Shown here in pieces: positions 1 through 6,938 of a stretch of DNA of 34,525 nucleotides. Source of the DNA: Streptomyces montanisoli. GTDB taxonomy: Bacteria > Actinomycetota > Actinomycetes > Streptomycetales > Streptomycetaceae. The stretch lies in the NCBI RefSeq assembly GCF_017813245.1, contig NZ_JAGIQL010000065.1, forward strand, positions 1 to 34,525, given 5' to 3'. The translations under genes were made by a program, and so were the position numbers. Under the pieces are notes generated by a model, which saw only the letters and a program-made list of their open reading frames with translations, did not search any database and was not told the DNA's origin. Numbering within the stretch: position 1 is the first letter of the stretch; each line of letters starts with the position of its first letter.

Positions 1-13
1 CCCGGCCCGCCGG

Positions 14-682
14 TTACTGCTCCCGGTGGACCGAGAGCAAATCCTCCAGCTGCTCCTCGCGGGCCTGGGCCGCCACGAAGAGCAGCTCGTCGCCCGCCTC
101 CAGCGTCTCGTCCGCGCTCGGCGTCAGGACGCTCGTCCCGCGGATGATCGTCACCAGGGACGTGTCCTCCGGCCACGTGACGTCGCCCACCTGCGTCCCC
201 GAAATCGCCGACTCGGGCGGCAGCGTCAGCTCCACCAGGTTCGCGTCCCCGTGGCTGAAGCGGAGCAGGCGCACCAGGTCGCCGACGCTCACCGCCTCCT
301 CCACCAGCGCGGACATCAGGCGCGGCGTCGAGACGGCCACGTCCACCCCCCACGCCTCGCTGAACAGCCACTCGTTCTTGGGGTTGTTCACGCGCGCCAC
401 GACGCGCGGCACGCCGTACTCCGTCTTCGCGAGCAGCGACACGACGAGGTTGACCTTGTCGTCGCCGGTGGCAGCGATCACCACGTTGCAGCGCTGCAGC
501 GCCGCCTCGTCCAGCGACGTGATCTCGCAGGCGTCCGCCAGCAGCCACTCCGCCATCGGCACCCGCTCGACGGAGATCGCGGTCGGCGCCTTGTCCACGA
601 GGAGCACCTCGTGGCCGTTCTCCAGCAGCTCGCCGGCGATGGACCGGCCCACCGCGCCCGCTCCGGCAATCGCGACGCGCAT
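14..682 (-). CDS. TrkA-family potassium channel/transporter regulatory subunit (RCK protein), second of pair
   Basis: This 222-residue protein starts with a Rossmann fold (MRVAIAGAGAVGRSIAG, with acidic D at the end of the second strand in LLVDKA), typical of the RCK_N nucleotide-binding domain of TrkA proteins. The second half, from about residue 135 (ISGTQVGDVTWPEDTSLV, then EAGDELLFVA), is an RCK_C domain. Family members are cytoplasmic and gate K+ uptake according to NAD(H), ATP or, through RCK_C, cyclic di-AMP. The start ATG shares one base with the TGA of the upstream TrkA gene (TGATG), so the two are translationally coupled, as in mycobacterial ceoB-ceoC. Longer reading frames upstream of this ATG are only the shadow of the preceding gene. 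The membrane partner is not encoded in the pair; the divergent KimA-like permease is the obvious candidate. Identity as a TrkA protein is secure. Confidence 0.9.
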   Translation of the reverse strand: MRVAIAGAGAVGRSIAGELLENGHEVLLVDKAPTAISVERVPMAEWLLADACEITSLDEAALQRCNVVIAATGDDKVNLVVSLLAKTEYGVPRVVARVNNPKNEWLFSEAWGVDVAVSTPRLMSALVEEAVSVGDLVRLLRFSHGDANLVELTLPPESAISGTQVGDVTWPEDTSLVTIIRGTSVLTPSADETLEAGDELLFVAAQAREEQLEDLLSVHREQ

Positions 683-1350
683 CAGTTGTGCCCTCCGTCC
701 GGGCCCGCGGCGAACGCCGTCTCGACCTTCTCGACCTCGTCCGTACGCATCATCGCGTGCACGAGGTCGCCCTCCTGCAGCACCGTGTCGGCGGTCGGCA
801 GCATGGCCTCGCCGAGACGCGTGACGAATGCCACGCGGACGCCGGTCTCCTCCTGCAGCCTGCTGATCCGCTGGCCGATCCACGTCTCGGGGGTGTGCAC
901 CTCCGCGAGCTGCACCCCGCCGCTCGGGTCGCGCCACAGCGGCTCCGCGCCGGACGGCAGCAGCCGCCGCAGCATCTGGTCGGCCGTCCAGCGGACGGTG
1001 GCCACCGTGGGGATGCCGAGGCGCTGGTAGACCTCGGCGCGGCGCGGGTCGTAGATGCGCGCCGCGACGTTCTCGATGCCGAACATCTCGCGCGCCACAC
1101 GCGCCGCGATGATGTTGGAGTTGTCACCGCTGCTGACCGCGGCGAACGCCCCGGCCTCCTCGATCCCGGCCTCGCGCAGCGTGTCCCCGTCGAAGCCGAC
1201 GCCGGTGACCCTGCGTCCCCCGAACCCCGCGCCCAGCCTGCGGAACGCGGTCGAGTCCTGGTCGATCACGGCGATCGAGTGGCCCTGCTCCTCCAGCGTC
1301 TGCGCGAGCGCGGCGCCCACCCGCCCGCACCCCATGATCACGATGTGCAC
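682..1350 (-). CDS. TrkA-family potassium uptake regulatory subunit (RCK protein), first of pair
   Basis: This 222-residue protein has the same two-domain build as its downstream neighbour: an N-terminal nucleotide-binding RCK_N fold (VHIVIMGCGRVGAALA) and a C-terminal RCK_C domain from about residue 135 (HTPETWIGQRISRLQEETG, then LQEGDLVHAMM). I chose the GTG at 1348-1350 because the Rossmann strand begins right there and a GGAG and a GGGGG lie just upstream on the coding strand. The upstream in-frame extension looks non-coding. The protein should form a dimer or hetero-oligomer with its neighbour on the cytoplasmic face of a K+ transporter. The order TrkA-TrkA diverging from an APC permease recalls Rv2691-Rv2692 (ceoB-ceoC) beside Rv2690c in Mycobacterium tuberculosis. 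Confidence 0.88.
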   Translation of the reverse strand: MHIVIMGCGRVGAALAQTLEEQGHSIAVIDQDSTAFRRLGAGFGGRRVTGVGFDGDTLREAGIEEAGAFAAVSSGDNSNIIAARVAREMFGIENVAARIYDPRRAEVYQRLGIPTVATVRWTADQMLRRLLPSGAEPLWRDPSGGVQLAEVHTPETWIGQRISRLQEETGVRVAFVTRLGEAMLPTADTVLQEGDLVHAMMRTDEVEKVETAFAAGPDGGHN

Positions 1351-1657
1351 GTGATGTCCCCCGCGCTCCTGGTTGCCGCACCGATCTGCGAAAACACCCT
1401 GCTCACTCATCCTTGTCGACGTGCCGGGCACCTGTGGGCCGCCGGGAAAGGCTGCCCAGAGGCACGAGCTTAAGCGGCGCCCCCCTGCCCGCCGCCATCC
1501 CCGTACCCGGCCGCGTTCCCCGGAAGGCGACAAGATTGCGACAAGAGAACGTACGGAGCCCGTCACGGTGCGCCACCGCACCCCATGTGAGCAGGTGAAC
1601 CGGTAATTCGGGGTGCTGCCTGCGCACTCAGCTGTTCGAACGCATACCATTCCGCCC
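1351..1657. other. Divergent intergenic region between the TrkA pair and the KimA-like permease
   Basis: This 307-base spacer separates the divergent trk pair and permease and must hold both promoters. Its right end carries a clear -10-like hexamer directly in front of the permease start, described separately. On the left, only a purine-rich ribosome-binding stretch before the GTG at 1350 is evident. I see no convincing riboswitch fold such as a ydaO-type cyclic di-AMP element, and no ORF with credible coding content. Confidence 0.5.
1645..1657 (+). promoter_or_regulatory. Probable -10 element for a leaderless transcript of the KimA-like permease
   Basis: TACCAT at 1645-1650 fits TANNNT and is followed by seven bases and then GTG at 1658. 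This places the expected transcription start on or next to the start codon. No purine-rich ribosome-binding site precedes this GTG, which supports leaderless initiation. The -35 region is not recognisable. Confidence 0.5.
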
Positions 1658-3709
1658 GTGTCCAAACTGACCGACGTGCCCAAACGGATCCTGATCGGGC
1701 GGGCGCTGCGCAGCGACAAGCTCGGGGAGACGCTCCTTCCCAAGCGCATCGCGCTGCCCGTCTTCGCGTCCGACCCGCTGTCCTCCGTCGCGTACGCACC
1801 CGGCGAGGTGCTGATCGTCCTGTCGGTGGCGGGTGCGTCGGCCTACCACTTCTCGGTGTGGATCACGCTCGCCGTCGCGGTGCTGATGTTCACCGTCGTC
1901 GCGTCGTACCGGCAGAACGTCCACGCGTACCCGAGCGGCGGGGGCGACTACGAGGTCGCCACCACGAACCTCGGCCCCAAGGCCGGGCTGACCGTCGCCA
2001 GCGCCCTGCTGGTCGACTACGTCATGACCGTCGCGGTGTCCATCTCGTCCGGCGTGGAGAACCTCGGCTCCGCGATCCCCTTCGTCGTCCAGCACAAGGC
2101 GATCTGCGCCGTCGCAGTCATCGTCATCCTGACCCTGATGAACCTCCGTGGCGTGCGCGAGTCGGGCAAGCTGTTCGCGATCCCCACGTACGTCTTCGTC
2201 GGTGGCGTCTTCGTGATGATCGCCTGGGGCGCCTTCAAGGGCCTCGCACTGGGCGACGTCATGCACGCCCCGACGTCGCACCTGCACATCAAGCCCGAGA
2301 AGAGCACCCTGGCCGGGTTCGCGATGCTGTTCCTGCTGCTGCGGGCGTTCTCGTCGGGCTGTGCGGCGCTCACCGGCGTCGAGGCGATCAGCAACGGCGT
2401 GCCCGCGTTCCGCAAGCCCAAGAGCAAGAACGCGGCCTCCACGCTGGCGCTCATGGGCGGCCTCGCCGTCGTCATGTTCTGCGGGATCATGGCGCTCGCG
2501 ATCGGCACCAGGGTGCGGATGGCGGACAACCCGGCCGTCGACCTGCTGCGCGCCAACGGGCATGCCGTCGGCAGCTCGTTCGTCGTCGACCCCGTCATCA
2601 CGCAGGTCGCGGCGGCGGTGTTCGGCAGGGGCACGTTCTTCTTCGTGGTGCTGGCCGCCGCGACCGCTCTGGTGCTGTTCCTCGCGGCGAACACCGCCTA
2701 CAACGGCTTCCCGCTGCTCGGCTCCATCCTCGCGCAGGACCGCTACCTGCCCCGCCAGCTGCACACCAGGGGCGACCGGCTCGCCTTCTCCAACGGCATC
2801 GTCCTGCTCGCCGGGGCGGCCATCCTGCTCGTGGTGGTCTACGGGGCCGACTCGACGCGCCTGATCCAGCTCTACATCGTCGGCGTGTTCGTGTCGTTCA
2901 CGCTCAGCCAGACGGGCATGGTCAGGCACTGGAACCGGCACCTGCGCACCGAACGCGACCGCTCGAAGCGCCGGCGCATGATGCGCTCGCGCGCGATCAA
3001 CGCCTTCGGCGCGTTCCTCACGGGCGTCGTGCTGGTGGTCGTCCTCGCCACCAAGTTCAGCCACGGGGCCTGGGTCGCCGTGCTCGGCATGGTGATCTTC
3101 TACGGCACGATGACGGCGATCAGGAAGCACTACGACCGGATCGCGGAGGAACTCGCGGCCTCCGACAACCCGTCGGAGGACACCGTCAAGCCGTCCCGCG
3201 TCCACTCCATCGTGCTGGTGTCCAAGCTGCACAGGCCGACGCTGCGGGCGCTCGGCTACGCCAAGCTCATGCGCACCGGGACGCTCGAAGCGCTCAGCAT
3301 CAGCGTCGACCCGGCGGAGACCAAGGCGCTGCGCGAGGAGTGGGAGCGGCGCAACATCAACGTGCCGCTGAAGATCCTCGACTCGCCCTACCGCGAGATC
3401 ACACGGCCGATCATCGAGTACGTGAAGTCCCTGCGCACCGAGAATCCGCGCGACGCGATCAGCATCTTCATCCCCGAGTACGTCGTGGGCCACTGGTACG
3501 AGCACCTGCTGCACAACCAGAGCGCGCTGCGGCTCAAGGGGCGGCTGCTGTTCATGCCGGGCGTGATGGTCACGTCCGTGCCCTACCAGCTGGAGTCGTC
3601 GGAAGTCGCACGCAAGCGTGCGCGCAGGCGCGCGGAGTGGACCGCGCCCGGCTCGGTGCGGCGGGGCCCCGTCGACGTGCGGCGCAAGGACGCGGGCGGC
3701 AAGAGCTGA
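1658..3709 (+). CDS. APC-superfamily permease, KimA-like potassium/proton symporter
   Basis: This 683-residue membrane protein has an APC core of about 12 membrane segments to roughly residue 490 and a cytoplasmic C-terminal domain. From memory of Bacillus subtilis KimA (YdaO), many blocks match: ILIGRALRSDKL at the N-terminus, ASDPLSSVAYAPGE, YPSGGGDYEVA, LLVDYVMTVAVSISSG, AFSSGCAALTGVEAISN, RGDRLAFSNGI and FTLSQTGM. D39 and Y46 correspond to KimA residues in the K+ site. KimA imports K+ with H+ and is inhibited by cyclic di-AMP. An older label would be amino-acid permease. GTG 1658 is preferred over ATG 1613, because KimA-like similarity begins there and a -10 element lies seven bases upstream. 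Divergence from two TrkA/RCK proteins fits potassium transport. Confidence 0.85.
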   Translation: MSKLTDVPKRILIGRALRSDKLGETLLPKRIALPVFASDPLSSVAYAPGEVLIVLSVAGASAYHFSVWITLAVAVLMFTVVASYRQNVHAYPSGGGDYEVATTNLGPKAGLTVASALLVDYVMTVAVSISSGVENLGSAIPFVVQHKAICAVAVIVILTLMNLRGVRESGKLFAIPTYVFVGGVFVMIAWGAFKGLALGDVMHAPTSHLHIKPEKSTLAGFAMLFLLLRAFSSGCAALTGVEAISNGVPAFRKPKSKNAASTLALMGGLAVVMFCGIMALAIGTRVRMADNPAVDLLRANGHAVGSSFVVDPVITQVAAAVFGRGTFFFVVLAAATALVLFLAANTAYNGFPLLGSILAQDRYLPRQLHTRGDRLAFSNGIVLLAGAAILLVVVYGADSTRLIQLYIVGVFVSFTLSQTGMVRHWNRHLRTERDRSKRRRMMRSRAINAFGAFLTGVVLVVVLATKFSHGAWVAVLGMVIFYGTMTAIRKHYDRIAEELAASDNPSEDTVKPSRVHSIVLVSKLHRPTLRALGYAKLMRTGTLEALSISVDPAETKALREEWERRNINVPLKILDSPYREITRPIIEYVKSLRTENPRDAISIFIPEYVVGHWYEHLLHNQSALRLKGRLLFMPGVMVTSVPYQLESSEVARKRARRRAEWTAPGSVRRGPVDVRRKDAGGKS

Positions 3710-3715
3710 CGGGCA

Positions 3716-3739
3716 CGGGCCGGCCACGAGGCCGGCCCG
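3716..3739 (+). terminator. Hairpin terminator after the KimA-like permease
   Basis: A perfect 10-bp stem (CGGGCCGGCC / GGCCGGCCCG) with an ACGA loop begins seven bases after the permease stop codon. There is no U-tract, which is normal for strong Streptomyces terminators. Confidence 0.75.
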
Positions 3740-3782
3740 TCACGGGCTCAGCCGCCTCGTGCACGCACCCGGAAACGCGAAA

Positions 3783-3810
3783 CTCCCCTCGGGCCGATTC
3801 CCGGGGGGAG
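3783..3810 (-). terminator. Hairpin terminator downstream of the L28 gene
   Basis: The arms CTCCCCTCGGG and CCCGGGGGGAG form an 11-bp stem with one G-T wobble and a six-base loop. Read leftward, the stem is followed by TTTCGCGTTTCC, a short U-rich tail, so it serves the leftward L28 gene, which stops at 3888. Together with the hairpin at 3716 it separates two convergent transcripts. Confidence 0.7.
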
Positions 3811-3887
3811 CATGCGCGGTGGTGAATCTGGAAAGTCTGTGACGACCGCTCGAACCGGCCACGCGGACCATCCGGCGCGTCAAGTCG

Positions 3888-4112
3888 TCAGGCACTCACG
3901 GCGCGCGTGGCCTTGCCGGCCTTCAGGCAGGACGTGCAGACGTTCAGCTTCTTCGGCGTGCCGTTCACCACGGTGCGCACCGACTGGATGTTCGGGTTGA
4001 AGCGACGGGGGCTGCGGCCCTTCACGCGGCGCTTGATGGCCTGGCGACCGAGACGCGAGACGGTCCTGCCGAAGACGGGTGCCTTGTCGCAAAAGTCGCA
4101 ACGCTGAGACAT
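3888..4112 (-). CDS. rpmB: Large-subunit ribosomal protein bL28, zinc-ribbon (C+) form
   Basis: This 74-residue protein begins MSQRCDFCDKAPVFG and ends with CTSCLKAGKATRAVSA. The pairs C5/C8 and C59/C62 form the zinc ribbon of C+ L28. The core RRFNPNIQSVRTVVNGTPKKLNV is the conserved rRNA-binding part of the family. The start has a good GGAGAG ribosome-binding site eight bases upstream. Residues about 20-36 (RLGRQAIKRRVKGRSPR) form a longer basic loop than I recall for the main Streptomyces L28 of about 61 residues. This could therefore be a second L28, though the window cannot settle that. Streptomyces paralogues repressed by Zur normally lack the cysteines, so this is not that type. It is a single-gene unit flanked by its own terminator. 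Confidence 0.9.
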   Translation of the reverse strand: MSQRCDFCDKAPVFGRTVSRLGRQAIKRRVKGRSPRRFNPNIQSVRTVVNGTPKKLNVCTSCLKAGKATRAVSA

Positions 4113-4525
4113 GGGAATTTCTCTCCACGTGGTGGTAGGGGGTGCGAACAAGCCGAGTACGAGCCAGGCACCAAAAGTTTTGCCAAGGTAGTCTAGCCTA
4201 CCAGAGCCCGCGCCCCGAATGCCGGGGCAGCGCACGCGGGAAGCGCGCGAAAACGCCTGGTCAGCCAGGCAATGCGGGCCGTGGCGCCGAACCGCCCACC
4301 CCGGACCGCACCGGCCCAGGCTACAGCGCCGACGAAGCGACACCGCCCCAGAATTGGCTGCCGCAAGCCGCAATTACGCCGGGAATCCGGCAAGGCAGAA
4401 CACGCACCGTCGAAATGCACACGCGGAACCTCGACGTAGCCCGGACGGAGCACCGGGCGGCGGCCCGTAAAATGGTCGGACGGCCCTGCCACACCGACCT
4501 CCCAACGCTCTGGAGTCCCCCCTTC
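4113..4525. other. Divergent intergenic region between the L28 gene and the TRAM methyltransferase
   Basis: This 413-base spacer shows two notable things. GGTAGTCTAGCCTACC at 4187-4202 is a 16-base near-palindrome about 75 bases from the L28 start; its leftward reading contains TAGACT, a fair -10 for rpmB. TAAAAT at 4468-4473 is the best -10 for the rightward methyltransferase, with no clear -35. No Zur box and no credible ORF were seen. Confidence 0.4.
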
Positions 4526-5854
4526 ATGCCAACCGAGTCGAACGCCTCGCCAGTCGGGGACGAGTACGAGGTCGAGGTCGGCCCGGTCGCGCACGGCGGC
4601 CACTGCGTGGCCCGTACGGAAGAGGGCAGGGTCCTGTTCGTACGGCACGCGCTGCCGGGGGAGCGGGTGGTCGTCCGGATCACCGAGGGAGCGCAGGACG
4701 CGCGGTTCCTGCGCGCCGACGCCGTCAAGATCCTCACGCCGTCCAAGGACCGGGTCGAGGCGCCGTGCCCGTACGCGGGGCCGGGCAGGTGCGGCGGCTG
4801 CGACTGGCAGCACGCGAAGCCCGGCGCGCAGCGCCGCCTCAAGGGCGAGGTGGTGGCGGAGCAGCTCCAGCGCCTCGCGGGGCTCACGCCCGAGCAGGCC
4901 GGCTGGGACGGCACGGTCGTGCCGGCGCCCGGCGACAAGCTGCCCGCGGGCGAGGTGCCCGCCTGGCGCACGCGCGTCCAGTACGCGATCGACGACGAGG
5001 GCCGGGCGGGCCTGCGCAAGCACCGCTCGCACGACGTCGAGCCGGTCGACCGCTGCCTGATCGCCGCGCCCGGCGTCGAGGAACTGGGCGTGGAGCGGCG
5101 CCAGTGGCCGGACATCGCCACGGTCGAGGCGATCGCGGCGACGGGCTCGGCGGACCGCCAGGTCGTCCTCACGCCCCGCCCCGGCGGCCGGCTCCCGCTG
5201 GTCGAGCTGGACAAGCCGGTCTCCGTCCTGCGCGTCGAGGAACGCGACGGGGGAGTGCACCGCGTGCACGGCCGCGACTTCGTCCGCGAGCGCGCGGACG
5301 GCCGCACGTACCGGGTGGGCGCGGGCGGCTTCTGGCAGGTCCACACGCAGGCGCCCGCGATGCTGGTGGAGGCCGTGATGCAGGGCCTGCTGCCCAGGAA
5401 GGGCGACACGGCCCTCGACCTTTACTGCGGCGTGGGCCTGTTCGCCGGGGCGATCGCCGAACGAGTCGGCGACACCGGCGCGGTGCTCGGCATCGAGTCG
5501 GGCAAGCGCGCGGCGGAGGACGCGGCGCACAACCTGCGCGAGATGCCCCGCGTACGCATCGAGCACGGCAAGGTCGACCAGGTCCTGCCGCGCACCCGCA
5601 TCACGGAGACGGACCTCATCGTCCTCGACCCGCCCCGCGCGGGCGCGGGCCGCAAGACGGTCACACACCTCACCACACTCGGCGCACGCCGCATCGCCTA
5701 CGTGGCCTGCGACCCGGCGGCCCTGGCGCGTGACCTGGCGTACTTCCGCGAGGGCGGCTACAAGCCGAGGATGCTCAGGGTCTTCGACCTCTTCCCGATG
5801 ACCCATCATGTGGAGTGCGTCGCGATTCTCGAGCCGATGAAGAAGGACGCCTGA
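4526..5854 (+). CDS. Class I SAM-dependent 23S rRNA/tRNA uracil-C5 methyltransferase (TRAM, RumA/TrmA-like)
   Basis: This 442-residue RNA methyltransferase has an N-terminal TRAM domain (residues about 10-72). An iron-sulfur site follows (C81, C89 and C92 in CPYAGPGRCGGCDWQ, with C177 in DRCLI as likely fourth ligand), then a C-terminal Rossmann methyltransferase domain. DLYCGVGLFAG near residue 298 is the SAM motif. VLDPPRAGAG and VACDPAALARDL, with nucleophile C395, are the uracil-C5 signature. The family methylates U to m5U in 23S rRNA or tRNA; which one cannot be told here. The ATG at 4526 has a GGAG ten bases upstream and the TRAM domain begins soon after, so the longer frame from 4142 was rejected. 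Mycobacterium Rv2689c sits in the same place beside the APC permease and TrkA genes. Confidence 0.88.
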   Translation: MPTESNASPVGDEYEVEVGPVAHGGHCVARTEEGRVLFVRHALPGERVVVRITEGAQDARFLRADAVKILTPSKDRVEAPCPYAGPGRCGGCDWQHAKPGAQRRLKGEVVAEQLQRLAGLTPEQAGWDGTVVPAPGDKLPAGEVPAWRTRVQYAIDDEGRAGLRKHRSHDVEPVDRCLIAAPGVEELGVERRQWPDIATVEAIAATGSADRQVVLTPRPGGRLPLVELDKPVSVLRVEERDGGVHRVHGRDFVRERADGRTYRVGAGGFWQVHTQAPAMLVEAVMQGLLPRKGDTALDLYCGVGLFAGAIAERVGDTGAVLGIESGKRAAEDAAHNLREMPRVRIEHGKVDQVLPRTRITETDLIVLDPPRAGAGRKTVTHLTTLGARRIAYVACDPAALARDLAYFREGGYKPRMLRVFDLFPMTHHVECVAILEPMKKDA

Positions 5855-5867
5855 CCTGCGCATTTGT

Positions 5868-5905
5868 GAGCCAGGGCTTGCAGCGGCGACGCCTGCAAGT
5901 GGCTC
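5868..5905 (+). terminator. Bulged hairpin terminator after the RNA methyltransferase
   Basis: GAGCCA-ggg-CTTGCAG pairs with CTGCAAG-TGGCTC around a nine-base loop, giving 13 bp with a three-base bulge, and is followed by TTGCG. It lies 13 bases after the methyltransferase stop codon. Confidence 0.65.
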
Positions 5906-5979
5906 TTGCGTAGATTCTTGAGGCTCGACGCGGAAGTCGTCTCCATGCCTCCGCCGTAGGGATGCAAGCGATCGCCATT

Positions 5980-5998
5980 TGATACCGGCCTGGTATCA
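5980..5998 (+). promoter_or_regulatory. Perfect palindromic operator of the toxin-antitoxin pair
   Basis: TGATACC-ggcct-GGTATCA is a perfect 7-bp inverted repeat with a five-base spacer, ending at the antitoxin start region. TATCAT at 5994-5999 is a plausible -10 embedded in the right arm. Ribbon-helix-helix antitoxins bind such repeats and repress their own operon, so this is the expected autoregulatory site. Confidence 0.65.
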
Positions 5999-6012
5999 TG
6001 TTTTGTGTGGCA

Positions 6013-6201
6013 ATGACACTTCGACTCCCCGACGACCTTGACGCGAAGCTCACCGAGCGGGCTCGCCGCGAGGGTCGCAGCAAGCAGGAACTTGCCATCG
6101 AGGCGATCCGGGAGGCCCAGAACCGGGCTGAGCTGAAGGTCGATGACGTCTTGGCCGAGTTGGTGGACAGCGATGCGGAGATCCTGGACTACCTGAAGTG
6201 A
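6013..6201 (+). CDS. Ribbon-helix-helix (CopG-type) antitoxin
   Basis: This small protein (62 residues from ATG 6013) begins MTLRLPDDLDAKLTERARRE, the beta-strand plus helix of a ribbon-helix-helix DNA-binding domain. It continues GRSKQELAIEAIREAQ, the second helix, and ends in an acidic tail (DDVLAELVDSDAEILDYLK) likely to bind the toxin. Upstream in-frame starts exist at ATG 5998 and GTG 6007. The -10-like TATCAT at 5994 would put the transcript start near 6006, which makes 6007 or 6013 likelier than 5998. The stop overlaps the toxin's GTG by four bases, so the pair is coupled. Doc toxins are classically paired with Phd antitoxins; the RHH partner is the alternative pairing common in actinobacteria. 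Confidence 0.82.
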   Translation: MTLRLPDDLDAKLTERARREGRSKQELAIEAIREAQNRAELKVDDVLAELVDSDAEILDYLK

Positions 6202-6590
6202 CCGAAGTGCGCTACATCCAGATCGACGAGATCCTGACGATCGCTCGCACGGTCAACGGCACCGAGCACAGCGTGCGTGACATGGGCCTTCTCGTATCGG
6301 CGATCGAGCGGCCCCGGACCAACGTCTTCGGAGCCGAGTTGTATCCCGCGTTGCACGAGAAGGCTGCGGCACTGCTGCACTCCGTCGCCCGCAATCACGC
6401 GCTGATCGACGGCAACAAGCGCACCGCCTGGCTGGCCATGCGCGTCTTCCTGCGGTTCAACGGTGTCAGCGCCAGTACCGCTCCGCCGCCCGTCTCCGTT
6501 GCAGGCCCGTTCGTGGAGGCGGTCGCGCAGGACAACATCGCTGTCCCGGAAATCGCCAAGCGTCTGTCGGCCTGGTTTACCCTCACTTGA
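6198..6590 (+). CDS. Doc-type (death-on-curing, Fic fold) toxin
   Basis: This 130-residue protein carries the Doc/Fic active-site motif HALIDGNKRTAW, with H67, D71, N73, K74 and R75, in the usual place for Doc. Doc proteins phosphorylate elongation factor Tu and stop translation. Typical Doc reads HxFxDANKR; here Ala is replaced by Gly, as in canonical Fic (HPFxDGNGR), while K74 keeps the Doc character. The GTG start overlaps the antitoxin stop (GTGA). The C-terminal part (VSVAGPFVEAVAQDNIAVPEIAKRL) matches the family's closing helices, so the gene looks intact. The pair stands alone between two housekeeping-type genes, which suggests insertion of a mobile module. Confidence 0.85.
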   Translation: MTEVRYIQIDEILTIARTVNGTEHSVRDMGLLVSAIERPRTNVFGAELYPALHEKAAALLHSVARNHALIDGNKRTAWLAMRVFLRFNGVSASTAPPPVSVAGPFVEAVAQDNIAVPEIAKRLSAWFTLT

Positions 6591-6938
6591 CGTTCGGCTG
6601 GGGCCCGGCGTGCGCAGCAGCCGAACGACGGCACGCCGGCCTGACTGATCATTTCGCCATGAGGTGCGGAGCGGACGTAAGTGCACGTTGCCGCTGTTCG
6701 TTCGCCGCCCCACGGGGAAAGATCTACCACCTCAGCAATCTCGCCTGATCAGTCGCACTCGTGAACACCCGACTGCAGCGCCGTACACGAGTCATCTCGT
6801 AGGCGGTTGGCGGGATTCCGTCTGATCATTGCGATCGGACGGGACCTCTGCTTTTCGGCGGACGGGCAGCAGCAACCCTGGCGGGCGGCGCCCGTAGTCC
6901 GCTGTTCATCGCCTCCTTCGCGCGCAAGAATCGTCCGC
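6591..6938. other. Intergenic region between toxin and S9 peptidase
   Basis: No gene could be supported in these 348 bases. Reading frames on both strands lack domain similarity and good starts. Just before the peptidase start, AAGAAT at 6926-6931 is seven bases from the ATG and resembles the leaderless -10 spacing seen elsewhere in the window, though its first base is off consensus. Confidence 0.4.

Noticed and set aside
1628..3727. Long open frame on the minus strand opposite the KimA-like permease (about 700 codons)
   Set aside because: It is a typical GC-rich antisense shadow: His/Arg/Asp/Gly-rich with no domain similarity, while the plus strand encodes a clear membrane protein.
3888..4112. 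Zur-controlled, zinc-free L28 paralogue
   Set aside because: All four zinc cysteines are present and no Zur-like box was seen upstream, so it is the zinc-binding form.
4142..4525. N-terminal extension of the TRAM methyltransferase frame
   Set aside because: The extra 128 residues have no similarity to the family and no ribosome-binding site at the upstream ATG. The TRAM domain starts just after ATG 4526.
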